From: Pseudactinotalea sp. HY158
GTDB taxonomy: Bacteria; Actinomycetota; Actinomycetes; Actinomycetales; Beutenbergiaceae
DNA: 64,000 nt
Direction: 5' to 3'
Assembly: GCF_009660225.1 (NCBI RefSeq)
Contig: NZ_CP045920.1
Location: 1,116,001-1,180,000 of the forward strand
Each line of letters begins with the position of its first letter. Within the stretch, counting starts at the first letter, position 1. A program made the translations under genes and the position numbers. This document shows positions 42,007-52,576 of this stretch, one piece after another. The notes under the pieces were generated by a model. The model searched no databases, had not been told where the DNA came from, and saw only the letters and a list, made by a program, of their open reading frames with translations.

Positions 42007-43842
42007 ATGGCTACCAAGGCCCCGCATCCGGCACCCCGCCCGGCGCCCCCACGCCCAGCGCCCGTGCCCGGCACCCAGACCCGCCCTGCGGCGGGCGAAG
42101 CGATGACTGGAGCCCAGGCCATCGTCCGGTCGCTCGAGGAGGCCGACGTCGACGTCGTCTTCGGCATTCCCGGCGGCGCGGTCCTCCCCCTCTACGACCC
42201 CCTCTTCGACTCGAAGGTGCGCCACATCCTCGTGCGCCACGAGCAGGGTGCCGGTCACGCCGCGACCGGCTACGCCGCCGCGACCGGCCGCGTGGGCGTC
42301 TGCATCGCCACCTCGGGGCCGGGCGCCACGAACCTCGTGACCCCGCTCGCCGACGCGCACATGGACTCGGTGCCGATGGTGGCCATCACCGGTCAGGTGG
42401 GCGCGAGCATGATCGGCACCGACGCGTTCCAGGAGGCCGACATCGTCGGCATCAGCATGCCGATCACCAAGCACTCCTTCCTCGTGACCGATCCCGCCGA
42501 GATCCCCGGCCGGATCGCGGAGGCCTTCCACATCGCCTCGACCGGCCGCCCGGGCCCGGTGCTCGTCGACATCGCCAAGTCCGCGATGGTCGCCGACACG
42601 ACCTTCGCGTGGCCGGGTGAACTCGACCTGCCCGGCTACCGCGTGGCGACCCGGCCACACATCAAGCAGGTGCGGGAGGCCGCCCGGCTGCTCGCCACGG
42701 CCCGCCGGCCGGTGCTCTACGTCGGCGGTGGGGCGATCCGCTCGAAGGCCTCGGCCGAACTGCTCGCGCTGACGAACCTCTCCGGCGCCGCGGTGGTCAC
42801 CACGCTCATGGCCCGTGGGGCGCTGCCCGACTCCCACCCCCAGCACGTGGGCATGCCCGGCATGCACGGGAACGTCTCGGCCGTCGCCGCGTTGCAGAAG
42901 GCCGACCTCGTGGTCGCCCTCGGCGCCCGCTTCGACGACCGGGTCACCGGCCGGCTCGACTCCTTCGCCCCCGGTGCCACGATCGTCCACGCCGACATCG
43001 ACCCCGCGGAGATCTCCAAGAACCGCCACGCGGACGTGCCGATCGTCGGCGACCTCAAGGAGGTCATGGTCGACCTCGCCGCCGAACTGGCCCGTGAGCA
43101 CAAGCAGCACGGACTGCCCGACCTCGAGGCCTGGTGGGCACTGCTCGACGACCTGCGCACCCGTTACCCGCTCGGGTGGAGCCCCACGGCGGACGGCCTG
43201 CTCGCGCCGCAGCACGTGATCTCCCGCCTCGGTGAGCTCGCGGGCCCGGAGGCCGTCTACGCCGCCGGGGTGGGCCAGCACCAGATGTGGGCGGCCCAGT
43301 TCATCCGCTACGAGCGGCCGCGCACGTGGCTCAACTCCGGCGGCCTGGGCACGATGGGCTACGCCATCCCGGCCGCGATGGGAGCCAAGGTGGGCGAGCC
43401 GGACCGCGAGGTCTGGGCGGTCGACGGCGACGGCTGCTTCCAGATGACCAACCAGGAACTGGCCACGTGCGCCCTCGAGGGCATCCCGATCAAGACCGCG
43501 CTCATCAACAACTCCTCCCTCGGAATGGTGCGCCAGTGGCAGACCCTCTTCTACGGGGAGCGGTACTCGAACACGGACCTGCAGACCGGGCACGAGACCC
43601 GGCGCATCCCCGACTTCGTCAAGCTCGCGGAGTCCTACGGGTGCGTGGGGCTGCGGTGCGAGTCGGCCAAGGACGTGGACGCCACGATCAAGAAGGCCCA
43701 GGAGATCGACGACGTTCCCGTCGTCATCGACTTCGTGGTCAGCCGCGACGCGATGGTCTGGCCGATGGTGGCCTCCGGCGTGAGCAACGACGACATCCAG
43801 TACGCCCGGGGCATCACGCCCGAATTCGACCGAGACGAGTGA
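42007..43842 (+). CDS. ilvB: Acetolactate synthase, large (catalytic) subunit
   Basis: ThDP/FAD enzyme joining two pyruvates (or pyruvate and 2-ketobutyrate) in the first common step of branched-chain synthesis. ATG 42007 follows GGAGGAGCG; the product is 611 residues. A Pro/Ala-rich N-terminal stretch of about 30 residues ([16 protein letters not shown]) precedes the fold. Motifs: [15 protein letters not shown], the catalytic Glu in [15 protein letters not shown] (contrast Val51 of Gcl), [17 protein letters not shown] and the ThDP motif [16 protein letters not shown] followed by [12 protein letters not shown]. ilvN starts 17 bases after its stop. Confidence 0.97.
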   Translation: MATKAPHPAPRPAPPRPAPVPGTQTRPAAGEAMTGAQAIVRSLEEADVDVVFGIPGGAVLPLYDPLFDSKVRHILVRHEQGAGHAATGYAAATGRVGVCIATSGPGATNLVTPLADAHMDSVPMVAITGQVGASMIGTDAFQEADIVGISMPITKHSFLVTDPAEIPGRIAEAFHIASTGRPGPVLVDIAKSAMVADTTFAWPGELDLPGYRVATRPHIKQVREAARLLATARRPVLYVGGGAIRSKASAELLALTNLSGAAVVTTLMARGALPDSHPQHVGMPGMHGNVSAVAALQKADLVVALGARFDDRVTGRLDSFAPGATIVHADIDPAEISKNRHADVPIVGDLKEVMVDLAAELAREHKQHGLPDLEAWWALLDDLRTRYPLGWSPTADGLLAPQHVISRLGELAGPEAVYAAGVGQHQMWAAQFIRYERPRTWLNSGGLGTMGYAIPAAMGAKVGEPDREVWAVDGDGCFQMTNQELATCALEGIPIKTALINNSSLGMVRQWQTLFYGERYSNTDLQTGHETRRIPDFVKLAESYGCVGLRCESAKDVDATIKKAQEIDDVPVVIDFVVSRDAMVWPMVASGVSNDDIQYARGITPEFDRDE

Positions 43843-43859
43843 GAGGCGAGTCACCCGAC

Positions 43860-44384
43860 ATGTCACGACACACACTTTCCGTGCTGGTGGAGAACAAGCC
43901 GGGCGTGCTCACCCGCGTCTCGGCCCTCTTCGCCCGCCGTGCCTTCAACATCCATTCGCTCGCCGTCGGCCCGACCGAGCATCCGGACGTCTCCCGCATC
44001 ACCGTGGTGGTCGATGCCGACGCGAACCCGCTCGAGCAGGTGACCAAGCAGCTGAACAAGCTCGTCAACGTGCTCAAGATCGTCGACCTCGCACCCGAGT
44101 CCTCGGTCCAGCGCGAGCTCCTGCTCGTCAAGGTCCGCGCCGACCAGGCGTCCCGCACCGCGGTGCTCCAGGTGGTCGAGCTCTTCCGGGCCCACGTGGT
44201 CGACGTCGTCCCCGACGCCGTGACCATCGAGGCCACCGGCTCCGAGGGCAAGCTGTCCGCCCTGCTCACGGCGCTCGAGCCCTACGGGATTCGTGAGATC
44301 GTACAGTCGGGAGCCGTCGCCATCGGCCGCGGCTCGAAGTCCATGACCGACCGGGCACTCGACCGGCTCGCGCGCAGCGCCTGA
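43860..44384 (+). CDS. ilvN: Acetolactate synthase, small (regulatory) subunit
   Basis: IlvN activates the large subunit and confers feedback inhibition by valine. The 174-residue product starts at ATG 43860. It has the ACT domain (HTLSVLVENKPGVLTRVSALFARRAFNI, given in parts as VLVENKPGVLTRVSALF and RRAFNIHSLAVGPTE) and the C-terminal ALS_ss_C domain (RELLLVKVRA, VDVVPDAVTIEATGSEGKL, LEPYGIREIVQSGAVAIGRG). Gene order ilvB-ilvN-ilvC is the usual actinobacterial operon. Confidence 0.96.
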   Translation: MSRHTLSVLVENKPGVLTRVSALFARRAFNIHSLAVGPTEHPDVSRITVVVDADANPLEQVTKQLNKLVNVLKIVDLAPESSVQRELLLVKVRADQASRTAVLQVVELFRAHVVDVVPDAVTIEATGSEGKLSALLTALEPYGIREIVQSGAVAIGRGSKSMTDRALDRLARSA

Positions 44385-44408
44385 GCCGATCCGTCTTCGC
44401 AACACTGA

Positions 44409-45458
<1,050 letters not shown>

Positions 45459-45491
45459 CCGGTCGGGAGCCGCTCGATTCACCCGTAGTAC

Positions 45492-45521
45492 ACCGGACGG
45501 GGCCCGCGGGCCCCGTCCGGT
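45492..45521 (+). terminator. 30-bp perfect palindrome after ilvC
   Basis: Arms 45492-45506 and 45507-45521 are perfect reverse complements with no spacer. As RNA the centre would open to form a small loop. It lies 33 bases after the ilvC stop, so a terminator is likelier than a protein site. Confidence 0.65.
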
Positions 45522-45591
45522 CGACCAGACGCCCGGCCCGCGCGGTGGCCCGGCGTGAGATGCACCGTCCACTGGACGCCGAATCAATGTG

Positions 45592-46638
45592 ATGGATATG
45601 TCGCGAACGATCAATCTTGCTGTCATCGCCGGGGACGGGATCGGGCCGGAGGTGACCGCCGAGGGGCTGCGCGCACTCGAGGCCGTGCTCGCCGGTTCCG
45701 GCACCACCGTGGCCACGACCGAATTCGACCTCGGGGCCGACCGGTGGCACCGCACCGGTGAGGCGCTCACCGATGGCGAGCTCGAACAGCTGACGACCTA
45801 CGACGCCATCGTGCTCGGCGCCGTCGGCGACCCGTCGGTGCCCTCCGGCGTGCTCGAGCGCGGACTGCTGCTGCGGCTGCGGTTCGCACTCGACCACTAC
45901 GTCAACCTGCGCCCCTCGAAGCTCTACGCCGGCGTGGCCAGCCCGCTGGCCGATCCGGGAGAGGTGGACTTCGTCGTCGTCCGCGAGGGCACCGAGGGAC
46001 CGTACGCCGGCAACGGCGGCGTACTGCGGCCGCAGACCCCGCAGGAGATCGCCACCGAGGTGAGCGTCAACACGGCCTACGGGGTCGAGAGGGCCGTGCG
46101 CGACGCGTTCGCCCGCGCCCAGGCGCGCCCCCGCAAGAAGCTCACGCTCGTGCACAAGCACAACGTGCTCGTCAACGCCGGGCACCTGTGGCGCCGCACC
46201 GTCGAGGCCGTCGGGGCCGAGTACCCCGAGGTCGCGGTCGACTACCAGCACATCGACGCCGCCACGATCTACATGGTCACGAACCCGGCCCAGTACGACG
46301 TGATCGTCACCGACAACCTCTTCGGCGACATCATCACCGACCTCGCCGCCGCCATCACCGGCGGCATCGGCCTGGCGGCCTCGGGCAACATCAACCCGGA
46401 CCGCACCTTCCCGTCCATGTTCGAGCCCGTGCACGGGTCCGCCCCCGACATCGCCGGTCAGGGCAAGGCCGACCCGAGTGCGGCGATCCTCTCGATCGCC
46501 CTCCTGCTCGAGCACCTCGGCATGCCCGCCGAGGCGGCCCGCGTGACCGCGGCGGTCGCGGCCGACATCGAGCAGCGGGACGCCACCCCGCGCAGCACCA
46601 CCGAGATCGGCGATGCCATCATCGCCCGCCTCGGCTGA
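45592..46638 (+). CDS. leuB: 3-isopropylmalate dehydrogenase
   Basis: NAD-dependent oxidative decarboxylase of leucine synthesis; in the citramalate route the same enzyme acts on 3-methylmalate. ATG 45592 is chosen (348 residues); GTG 45589 and ATG 45598 are alternatives and no strong Shine-Dalgarno decides. Motifs: [35 protein letters not shown], the catalytic Tyr/Lys region [36 protein letters not shown] (given in part: the [10 protein letters not shown] metal-ligand Asp) and [17 protein letters not shown]. leuA and leuCD are not in the window. ilvE follows. Confidence 0.95.
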   Translation: MDMSRTINLAVIAGDGIGPEVTAEGLRALEAVLAGSGTTVATTEFDLGADRWHRTGEALTDGELEQLTTYDAIVLGAVGDPSVPSGVLERGLLLRLRFALDHYVNLRPSKLYAGVASPLADPGEVDFVVVREGTEGPYAGNGGVLRPQTPQEIATEVSVNTAYGVERAVRDAFARAQARPRKKLTLVHKHNVLVNAGHLWRRTVEAVGAEYPEVAVDYQHIDAATIYMVTNPAQYDVIVTDNLFGDIITDLAAAITGGIGLAASGNINPDRTFPSMFEPVHGSAPDIAGQGKADPSAAILSIALLLEHLGMPAEAARVTAAVAADIEQRDATPRSTTEIGDAIIARLG

Positions 46639-46675
46639 CCCGACCGGTACGCGCCCGAAAGAACAGGTGAGAAGC

Positions 46676-47767
46676 ATGACCGAGGTGTCCACCTTCGCGG
46701 TGAAGCCCTCTCCCCATCCTCGCAGCCTCGCCGACCGCGCGGCCGCACTCGAGGACCTCCACTTCGGCAGCGTCTTCACCGACCACATGGCCCGCGCCCG
46801 CTGGACCACCGCGGCCGGCTGGGGCGAGCGGCGAGTCGAGGCCTACGCGCCGCTGCAGCTGGATCCGGCGACCGCCGTGTTCCACTATGCGCAGGAGGTC
46901 TTCGAGGGGCTCAAGGCCTACCGGCACTCCGACGGCAGCGTGTGGACCTTCCGGCCCGAGGCGAATGCCGCCCGGCTCGCGGCCTCGGCGCGCCGGCTGG
47001 CGCTGCCGGAGCTGAGCGAGGCGGACTTCCTCGGCTCGATCGAGGCGCTCGTGCAGACCGACGCCGAGTGGGTGCCCTCGTCCCCGGGGTCCTCGCTCTA
47101 CCTGCGCCCGTTCATGTTCGCCTCCGAATCCTTCATCGGGGTGCGCCCGAGCGGCGAGGTCGAGTACCTCGTCATCGCCTCCCCGGTCGGGCCCTATTTC
47201 AGCGCCGGGTTCACCCCCGTGAGCATCTGGGTCGATCGCGACTTCCATCGGGTCGGCCCCGGAGGCACGGGCGCGGCCAAGTGTGGGGGGAACTACGCGG
47301 CGAGCCTGCTGCCGCAGCGGATCGCGGCCGAGAACGGGTGCGAGCAGGTGTGCTTCCTCGATGCCGGGACCAACAGCCGGATCGAGGAACTCGGCGGGAT
47401 GAACACGTTCTTCGTCACGGCCGACGGCGCCATCCACACCCCGCGGCTGTCGGGCACCATCCTCGAGGGCATCACCCGCTCCTCGATCCTGCAGGTCGCC
47501 GAACAGACCGGCCGGCAGGTCCGCGAGCGCGACATCACCCTGACCGAGGTCCTCGACGGCCTCGGCTCGGGTGAGGTGACCGAGGTGTTCGCCTGCGGCA
47601 CCGCCGCGGTCGTCACGCCCATCGGGCGCCTCAAGTCGACCGACTTCGACGTCGCCATCAACAGCGGCGAGGCGGGGCCGATCACCTCCGAGCTGTACGA
47701 GACGATCACCGATATCCAGTACGGACGCCGCCCGGACGCCTTCGGCTGGATGCACCGGCTCGCGTAG
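46676..47767 (+). CDS. ilvE: Branched-chain amino acid aminotransferase
   Basis: PLP enzyme of fold type IV for the last step of Val, Leu and Ile synthesis. ATG 46676 after AGGTGAG gives 363 residues. Motifs: FHYAQEVFEGLKAYRH near residue 75, LYLRPFMFASE, GGTGAAKCGGNYAASL with the PLP-binding Lys at about 203, EQVCFLDA, IEELGGMNTFFV and GTAAVVTPIG at the C terminus. It lies 37 bases after leuB and is probably cotranscribed. A modest GCGCCG/CGGCGC hairpin at 47778-47793 follows its stop. Confidence 0.95.
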   Translation: MTEVSTFAVKPSPHPRSLADRAAALEDLHFGSVFTDHMARARWTTAAGWGERRVEAYAPLQLDPATAVFHYAQEVFEGLKAYRHSDGSVWTFRPEANAARLAASARRLALPELSEADFLGSIEALVQTDAEWVPSSPGSSLYLRPFMFASESFIGVRPSGEVEYLVIASPVGPYFSAGFTPVSIWVDRDFHRVGPGGTGAAKCGGNYAASLLPQRIAAENGCEQVCFLDAGTNSRIEELGGMNTFFVTADGAIHTPRLSGTILEGITRSSILQVAEQTGRQVRERDITLTEVLDGLGSGEVTEVFACGTAAVVTPIGRLKSTDFDVAINSGEAGPITSELYETITDIQYGRRPDAFGWMHRLA

Positions 47768-47823
47768 GTCTCGCCGGGCGCCGACCCCGGCGCGACCGGG
47801 ACGCCTTCCCCCGCGCCGGGTGG

Positions 47824-49617
47824 TCAGATGTGCCCGCTCGGGCCGGGGCGTTCGAGCGTCTCGTCGTAGCGGCTCCCGGCGGCGACGGTCAGAGGGAACG
47901 TGATCGGGAAGCTCCCGAACAACAGCCGGCCCGCCTCCGCGGCGGCGGCCTCGATCGCCTCCCGCACCTGCCCGACCCGGTCGGTGGGGCAGTGCACGAT
48001 GATCTCGTCGTGCAGGAAGTAGACGAGCTCGGGGCGTGCAGAGTCGCTGGGTGAGCTGGGTGACCTGGGTGAGCTGAGTGAGCTGGGGGAGGCGGGGGCC
48101 GGCCCGTCGAGGTCGCGCAGCGCGAGCCGCAACCGCGCCATCCAGGCCACCGCCCACTCGGCCGCCGAGCCCTGCACCACGAAGTTCCGGGTGAACCGGC
48201 CCCACGCCCGCGCCGCCCGGGGATCGGCCGGTGGGCCCCCGACATGGGCGGGGCTGCGCCGGCCCAGGTGAGTGGACACCCTCCCGCCGCGCTCCCCGAT
48301 GCGTGCCGCGTCGTCGACGAGCGCCATCGCCCGCGGGTAGGCGCGGCGCAGCAGTGGCATGAGCTCGGCGGAGGTGCCGGTGGTCGAGCCGTACAGGGCG
48401 CCGAGCATCCCGACCTTGGCACGCTCCCGGGAATCCGTGAGCCCGGAGGCCACGAGGCCGGTGTACAGGTCCCGGCCGTCTCCGGCGGCGGCGAGGGCGC
48501 GGTCGTGGGACATCGCCGCGAGCACCCGCGGCTCGATCTGTGCGGCGTCGGCGACCACGAGTGACCAGCCGGGCTCCGCGGCCACCGCGCCCCGGATGGA
48601 CTTGGGGATCTGCATCGCCCCACCCCCGTGGGCGGCCCACCGGCCGGTCACCACCGCGGAGGGGAGGTAGTCGGGCCGGAACCGGCCGCGCAGGCGCGTG
48701 TGCTCGGGCGGCACGATCCATTCGTCGAGCCAGGCCCAGCCGTTCGCGGCGAGCAGGCGGGCGAGACGCTTATACGCGAGCAGGGGCGTGACCACGGGGT
48801 GGAGGGCCGGATCGAGGGCCCGCAGCTCCCACTTGCTCGTGCTCTGGACGGGCACGCCGGCGGCCTGGAGCGCCCGCAGCAGCGCGGCGGGGGAGTCGGG
48901 GTTGAGGCGCGGGGCGTGCAGCGCGGCCCGGATCTCCTCGGTGAGGCCCGCCATGACGGCCGGGCGCCGTCCCGCGGCCGGGCGCGGGCCGAGCGTCTGC
49001 TCGAGGATCTCCCGGTGCCGGCCGACGTCCCACGGCAACCCGGCCGCATAGATCTCCGCGGCCACGAGCGCGCCCGCGGACTCGGCGGCCGCCAGGAGCC
49101 GGAGCCCGGGGCTCGCCGATTCGAGGACGCGGGCGTGCAGCGCATACCGCGCGCGCAACTCGGCCACGGTGGGCGTCGCGGACTGCGTGCTGAACAGCCC
49201 GCGCGGTGCCGGATCCGGAGTGTGCGGGGGATGGTGGGACACGTCGAGCCACGGCGGCGTCGTGGGAAGCGCGTCGGCCCTGCCGGAACTGTCGGCACTG
49301 TCGGCCCCGCCGGAACTGTCGACCGAGCGCAACAGCCGCTCGACGGCCCGCAGGTCGTGGCAGCGCCGCACGCATCCGAGCCGGTGCAGCGCCGGGCCGT
49401 AGGCGCGTGCCGTGTCCGCCCAGACCCACACGATGTCACCGGCGCCCCCCGTTCCGGCCCGACCGGCCCGACCGGCCCGACCGGCTGGATCGGCTGGATC
49501 GGCCGGATCCGGCAGGAGCGTGTGGAGCTCCTCGGGCGGCGCGGTGTGGACGGGCCCGTCGCCGACGGCCAGCTCCACGACGTCCTCGTTCGCGTCGCCG
49601 GTCAGATAGATCTCCAC
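47824..49617 (-). CDS. Family-A DNA polymerase-like protein (bifunctional 3'-5' exonuclease/polymerase type)
   Basis: About 597 residues if translated from GTG 49617; the frame is open to 49719, but that part overlaps the divergent cimA promoter and leader. The C-terminal half has Pol I motifs: A, VVADAAQIEPRVLA (Asp and Glu kept, family consensus DYSQIELR); B, RERAKVGMLGALYG (Arg, Lys, Tyr); C, FLHDEIIVHC (HDE). The N-terminal third occupies the exonuclease position but lacks recognisable DEDD metal residues. Low-complexity inserts (PADPADPAGRAGRAGRAG; SSLSSPRSPSSPSDS) are encoded by short DNA repeats. This is an accessory polymerase-like protein common in Actinobacteria, not the main Pol I; its role is unproven. 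Confidence 0.8.
   Translation of the reverse strand: MEIYLTGDANEDVVELAVGDGPVHTAPPEELHTLLPDPADPADPAGRAGRAGRAGTGGAGDIVWVWADTARAYGPALHRLGCVRRCHDLRAVERLLRSVDSSGGADSADSSGRADALPTTPPWLDVSHHPPHTPDPAPRGLFSTQSATPTVAELRARYALHARVLESASPGLRLLAAAESAGALVAAEIYAAGLPWDVGRHREILEQTLGPRPAAGRRPAVMAGLTEEIRAALHAPRLNPDSPAALLRALQAAGVPVQSTSKWELRALDPALHPVVTPLLAYKRLARLLAANGWAWLDEWIVPPEHTRLRGRFRPDYLPSAVVTGRWAAHGGGAMQIPKSIRGAVAAEPGWSLVVADAAQIEPRVLAAMSHDRALAAAGDGRDLYTGLVASGLTDSRERAKVGMLGALYGSTTGTSAELMPLLRRAYPRAMALVDDAARIGERGGRVSTHLGRRSPAHVGGPPADPRAARAWGRFTRNFVVQGSAAEWAVAWMARLRLALRDLDGPAPASPSSLSSPRSPSSPSDSARPELVYFLHDEIIVHCPTDRVGQVREAIEAAAAEAGRLLFGSFPITFPLTVAAGSRYDETLERPGPSGHI
48045..48100. repeat. Short GCTGGGTGA-like tandem repeats in the polymerase-like gene
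   Basis: About five imperfect 9-bp units (GAGCTGGGT, GACCTGGGT, GAGCTGAGT and similar) encode the Ser/Pro-rich insert before motif C. A second set, GACCGGCCC/GGCTGGATC 9-mers at about 49460-49510, encodes the PAD/GRA insert near the N terminus. Both are in frame. Confidence 0.6.
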
Positions 49618-49664
49618 GTGAGAAGGGTAATCGGGAGCCGGGCGAGGCCGCAGAGGCGATGTGA

Positions 49665-49680
49665 CATACTGGGAAACATG
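49665..49680 (+). promoter_or_regulatory. Candidate leaderless promoter of the cimA leader
   Basis: CATACT at 49665-49670 ends seven bases before the leader ATG at 49678, the same spacing as TAGTAT to the ilvB leader ATG. No consensus -35 is visible. Confidence 0.5.
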
Positions 49681-49707
49681 ACTCGCCGGTTCACAATCAT
49701 TCCGTAG
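49678..49707 (+). CDS. cimA leader peptide
   Basis: A nine-codon frame, MTRRFTIIP then TAG, with tandem Ile codons ATC ATT near its end. It is followed at once by a hairpin and then an intrinsic terminator before cimA. The two Ile codons fit control of an isoleucine-route enzyme by Ile-tRNA supply. Confidence 0.65.
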   Translation: MTRRFTIIP

Positions 49708-49760
49708 CGCGTTCGACACACCACTCGAACGCGCGCACCTCCCTACCCGGGGGGTTTTTT
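49707..49760 (+). terminator. Attenuator hairpins upstream of cimA
   Basis: First hairpin: GCGCGTTCGA (49707-49716) with TCGAACGCGC (49725-49734), perfect, eight-base loop. Second: ACCTCCC (49737-49743) with GGGGGGT (49749-49755), one G-U pair, followed by a run of six T (49755-49760), a proper intrinsic terminator. The first could serve as pause or anti-antiterminator element. Confidence 0.75.
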
Positions 49761-49844
49761 ATTGCCACGACACCCATGCGGCACCGACCGACCGGCGGCG
49801 ATACGCCGGGCCCCTCAGGCCCCGCCTCGAACGCGGAGGACATG

Positions 49845-51500
49845 ATGACCACCCCCACCGGATCGACCACGCACGAACCCGCCCTGGCAGACGCCGGCGA
49901 CGTGCAGGTCTACGACACGACGCTGCGCGACGGCGCCCAGCAGGAGGGGATGAACCTGTCGGTCGCCGACAAACTGGCGATCATCCCGCTGCTCGACGAA
50001 CTCGGGGTCGGCTACATCGAGGGCGGCTGGCCCGGCGCGATTCCCCGCGACACGGAGTTCTTCGCCCGGGTGCACAAGGAGGTCGAGCTCACCCACGCGC
50101 AGCTCGCGGCCTTCGGGTCGACCCGCAAGCCCGGGGTGGCGGTGCACGAGGACCGGCAGGTGCGCGGCCTGCTCGACTCCGAGGCGCCCGTGATCACGCT
50201 CGTGGCCAAGAGCGACATCCGCCACGTCGAGCGCGCACTGCGCACGACCCCGGAGGAGAACCTGGCGATGATCGCCGACACGGTCGCCTACCTCACGGGC
50301 GAGGGGCGCACCGTGATCGTCGACGTCGAGCACTTCTTCGACGGCTACCGCTTCGATCAGCACTACGGCCTGCGCGCCGTCGAGACCGCGTTCGGCGCGG
50401 GGGCGTCGGTCGTGGCGCTGTGCGACACGAACGGGGGGATGCTGCCGGAGTGGGTGAGCGAGATCGTCACCCTCGTGCGCGCGCGCACAGGCGGTCGCCT
50501 GGGCATCCACGCCCACAACGACTCCGGCTGCGCGGTGGCGAACACGATGGCGGCCGTGGCCGCCGGCGCCGCCCACGTGCAGGGCTGCATCAACGGCTAC
50601 GGGGAGCGCACGGGCAACGCCGACCTGCTCACGGTCGTGGCCAACCTCGAACTCAAGACGGGCCGGCGCCTCCTGCCAGCCGGGCGGCTCGCCGAGTCGA
50701 CGAGGATCGCGCACGCGATCAGCGAGATCACCAACATCGCCCCCTTCGCGCGCCAGCCCTATATCGGCACGAGCGCGTTCGCCCACAAGGCGGGACTGCA
50801 CGCCTCGGCGATCCGGATCGACCCGGATCTCTACCAACACATCGACCCGCGCGAGGTCGGCAACGACATGCGCATGCTCGTCTCCGACATGGCGGGCCGG
50901 GCCTCGATCGAGCTCAAGGGGCGCGAGCTCGGCTTCGACCTGACCGGTCAGTCCGACCTGCTCACGCGACTGACCACCCGCGTCAAGGATGCGGAGGCGA
51001 GTGGATACACCTACGACGCGGCGGACGCATCCTTCGAGCTCATGCTTCGAGAGGAGAAGCAGGGCCGCCGTCCCACGTTCTTCCGGGTCGAGTCGTGGCG
51101 TTCGATCGTCACCCACACCGGCGCGGGCGGCACGGTCGACGCACCCGGGGTCGACGCCGAGGCGACCGTCAAGCTCCACACCGGCCCGGGGCTGTCCAGC
51201 CGGGTCGTGAGCACCGGGGAGGGGAACGGCCCGGTCAACGCCCTCGATCACGCCCTGCGGCAGGCGCTCATGGCCGCCTATCCGGTGATCGAGGAGTTCA
51301 CCCTGATCGACTACAAGGTGCGCCTGCTCGACTCCTCGAGTGGCACCGACGCCATCACCCGGGTGCTCATCGAGATGAGCGACGGGGAGCGCACGTGGAA
51401 CACGGTCGGCGTCGGCGCGAACATCCTCGAGGCCTCGTGGGAGGCGCTCGTCGACGCGATCACCTACGGCCTGCTCGTCCACGGGTGCGAGGCGGCCTAG
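49845..51500 (+). CDS. cimA: Citramalate synthase
   Basis: Condenses pyruvate and acetyl-CoA to R-citramalate, the threonine-independent entry into isoleucine synthesis. ATG 49845 is favoured because GGAGGA ends four bases upstream; ATG 49842 is the alternative. The product is 551 residues. It is a DRE-TIM enzyme: VYDTTLRDGAQQEGMNLSV at the N terminus, HAHNDSGCAVANTMAAV, INGYGERTGNADL, AFAHKAGLHASAI, then a C-terminal LeuA-type regulatory domain (from about 410). The region with EGGWPGAIPRDTEFF and the two-residue GG spacing match the longer CimA group rather than LeuA. The attenuator with Ile codons in front supports this role. Confidence 0.9.
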   Translation: MTTPTGSTTHEPALADAGDVQVYDTTLRDGAQQEGMNLSVADKLAIIPLLDELGVGYIEGGWPGAIPRDTEFFARVHKEVELTHAQLAAFGSTRKPGVAVHEDRQVRGLLDSEAPVITLVAKSDIRHVERALRTTPEENLAMIADTVAYLTGEGRTVIVDVEHFFDGYRFDQHYGLRAVETAFGAGASVVALCDTNGGMLPEWVSEIVTLVRARTGGRLGIHAHNDSGCAVANTMAAVAAGAAHVQGCINGYGERTGNADLLTVVANLELKTGRRLLPAGRLAESTRIAHAISEITNIAPFARQPYIGTSAFAHKAGLHASAIRIDPDLYQHIDPREVGNDMRMLVSDMAGRASIELKGRELGFDLTGQSDLLTRLTTRVKDAEASGYTYDAADASFELMLREEKQGRRPTFFRVESWRSIVTHTGAGGTVDAPGVDAEATVKLHTGPGLSSRVVSTGEGNGPVNALDHALRQALMAAYPVIEEFTLIDYKVRLLDSSSGTDAITRVLIEMSDGERTWNTVGVGANILEASWEALVDAITYGLLVHGCEAA

Positions 51501-51513
51501 CTAGAGTGGGGGC

Positions 51514-52563
51514 GTGAGCAGAGGCGAGTACAAGGTCACCGGAGGCAAGCTCGTCGCCGCGGAGGTGGACGTCTCGGGCGGGGTCATCTCCCGGGCAAGC
51601 ATCAGCGGGGACTTCTTCCTCGAACCGGACGACGCCCTCGCCGCGATCGACGCCGCGCTCACCGGACTGCCCGCCGACTCCACGGTCGCCACGATGACCG
51701 AGGCGGTCGAGGGGGCCACCGCCGGGGCATCGATGGTCGGCTTCACGCCCGAGGCGGTCGCCATCGCCGTCCGGCGGGCGCTCGGCCACGCGTCGAACTG
51801 GTCGGAGCACACGTTCGAGGTCGTCCACGGCGATCCGATCCCGCCGGTGCTCAACGTCGCCCTCGATCAGGTGCTGCTCGAGGAGGTCGGCGCGGGCCGC
51901 CGCGGCCCCACGCTGCGGCTGTGGGAGTGGACGAGTTCGGCGGTGATCATCGGCTCGTTCCAGTCGGTGCGCAACGAGGTCGACGAGGAGGCCGCGGCCG
52001 AGCGCGACGTCGAGGTGATCCGGCGGATCTCCGGCGGCGGGGCCATGTTCATGGAGCCCGGCAACACGATCACCTACTCCCTCTACGTGCCGGGCAGCCT
52101 CGTGGACGGGCTGAGCTTCGAGCGCTCCTACGCCTTCCTCGACGACTGGGTGCTCGGCGCGCTCGCAACGGTGGGAATCGAGGCGACCTACGTGCCCCTG
52201 AACGACATCTCCTCGCCCGCCGGGAAGATCGGCGGGGCGGCGCAGAAGCGGCTGGCGGGGGGCGCCGTCCTTCATCACGCGACGATGGCCTACGACATCG
52301 ACGCCGATGCGATGAGCCGGGTGCTGCGGATCGGCCGCGAGAAACTCTCCGACAAGGGCACGAAGTCCGCGAACAAGCGGGTCGACCCGATGCGGCGGCA
52401 GACCGGCATGACGCGGGCGGAGGTGATCGCGGCCTTCACGGACTACTTCGCCGCGCGGTACGCGACCGTTCCCGGCGAGATCACGGCCGCGGAGATGGCT
52501 CGGGCGCGGGACCTGGTCGAGACCAAGTTCACCGCGCCCGCCTGGCGCAATCGCGTGCCCTGA
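51514..52563 (+). CDS. Lipoate-protein ligase A-like protein with N-terminal accessory domain
   Basis: GTG 51514 gives 349 residues; TAGAGT at 51502-51507 six bases upstream and no Shine-Dalgarno suggest a leaderless transcript. Residues 1 to about 95 resemble the LplA accessory domain (GKLVAAEVDVSGGVISRASISGDFF, in part; DDALAAIDAALTGL), which is C-terminal in E. coli LplA. Residues of about 105-349 are the catalytic domain: NVALDQVLLEEVGAG, VIRRISGGGAMFMEPGN (lipoate/ATP loop) and PAGKIGGAAQKR with the expected Lys. It would attach scavenged lipoate (or octanoate) to E2 and GcvH proteins. Downstream trxA is convergent. Confidence 0.85.
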   Translation: MSRGEYKVTGGKLVAAEVDVSGGVISRASISGDFFLEPDDALAAIDAALTGLPADSTVATMTEAVEGATAGASMVGFTPEAVAIAVRRALGHASNWSEHTFEVVHGDPIPPVLNVALDQVLLEEVGAGRRGPTLRLWEWTSSAVIIGSFQSVRNEVDEEAAAERDVEVIRRISGGGAMFMEPGNTITYSLYVPGSLVDGLSFERSYAFLDDWVLGALATVGIEATYVPLNDISSPAGKIGGAAQKRLAGGAVLHHATMAYDIDADAMSRVLRIGREKLSDKGTKSANKRVDPMRRQTGMTRAEVIAAFTDYFAARYATVPGEITAAEMARARDLVETKFTAPAWRNRVP

Positions 52564-52576
52564 GGGCGGCGCCGAA

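Noticed and set aside
39133-43875. A roughly 4.7-kb open frame antisense to ilvD, the pterin dehydratase and ilvB
   Set aside because: It has shadow composition, no recognisable domain, and overlaps genes with clear catalytic motifs.
47824-49617. The polymerase-like protein considered as the cell's main DNA polymerase I
   Set aside because: It lacks a 5'-3' exonuclease domain and a recognisable proofreading site and is too short; it belongs to an accessory actinobacterial type.
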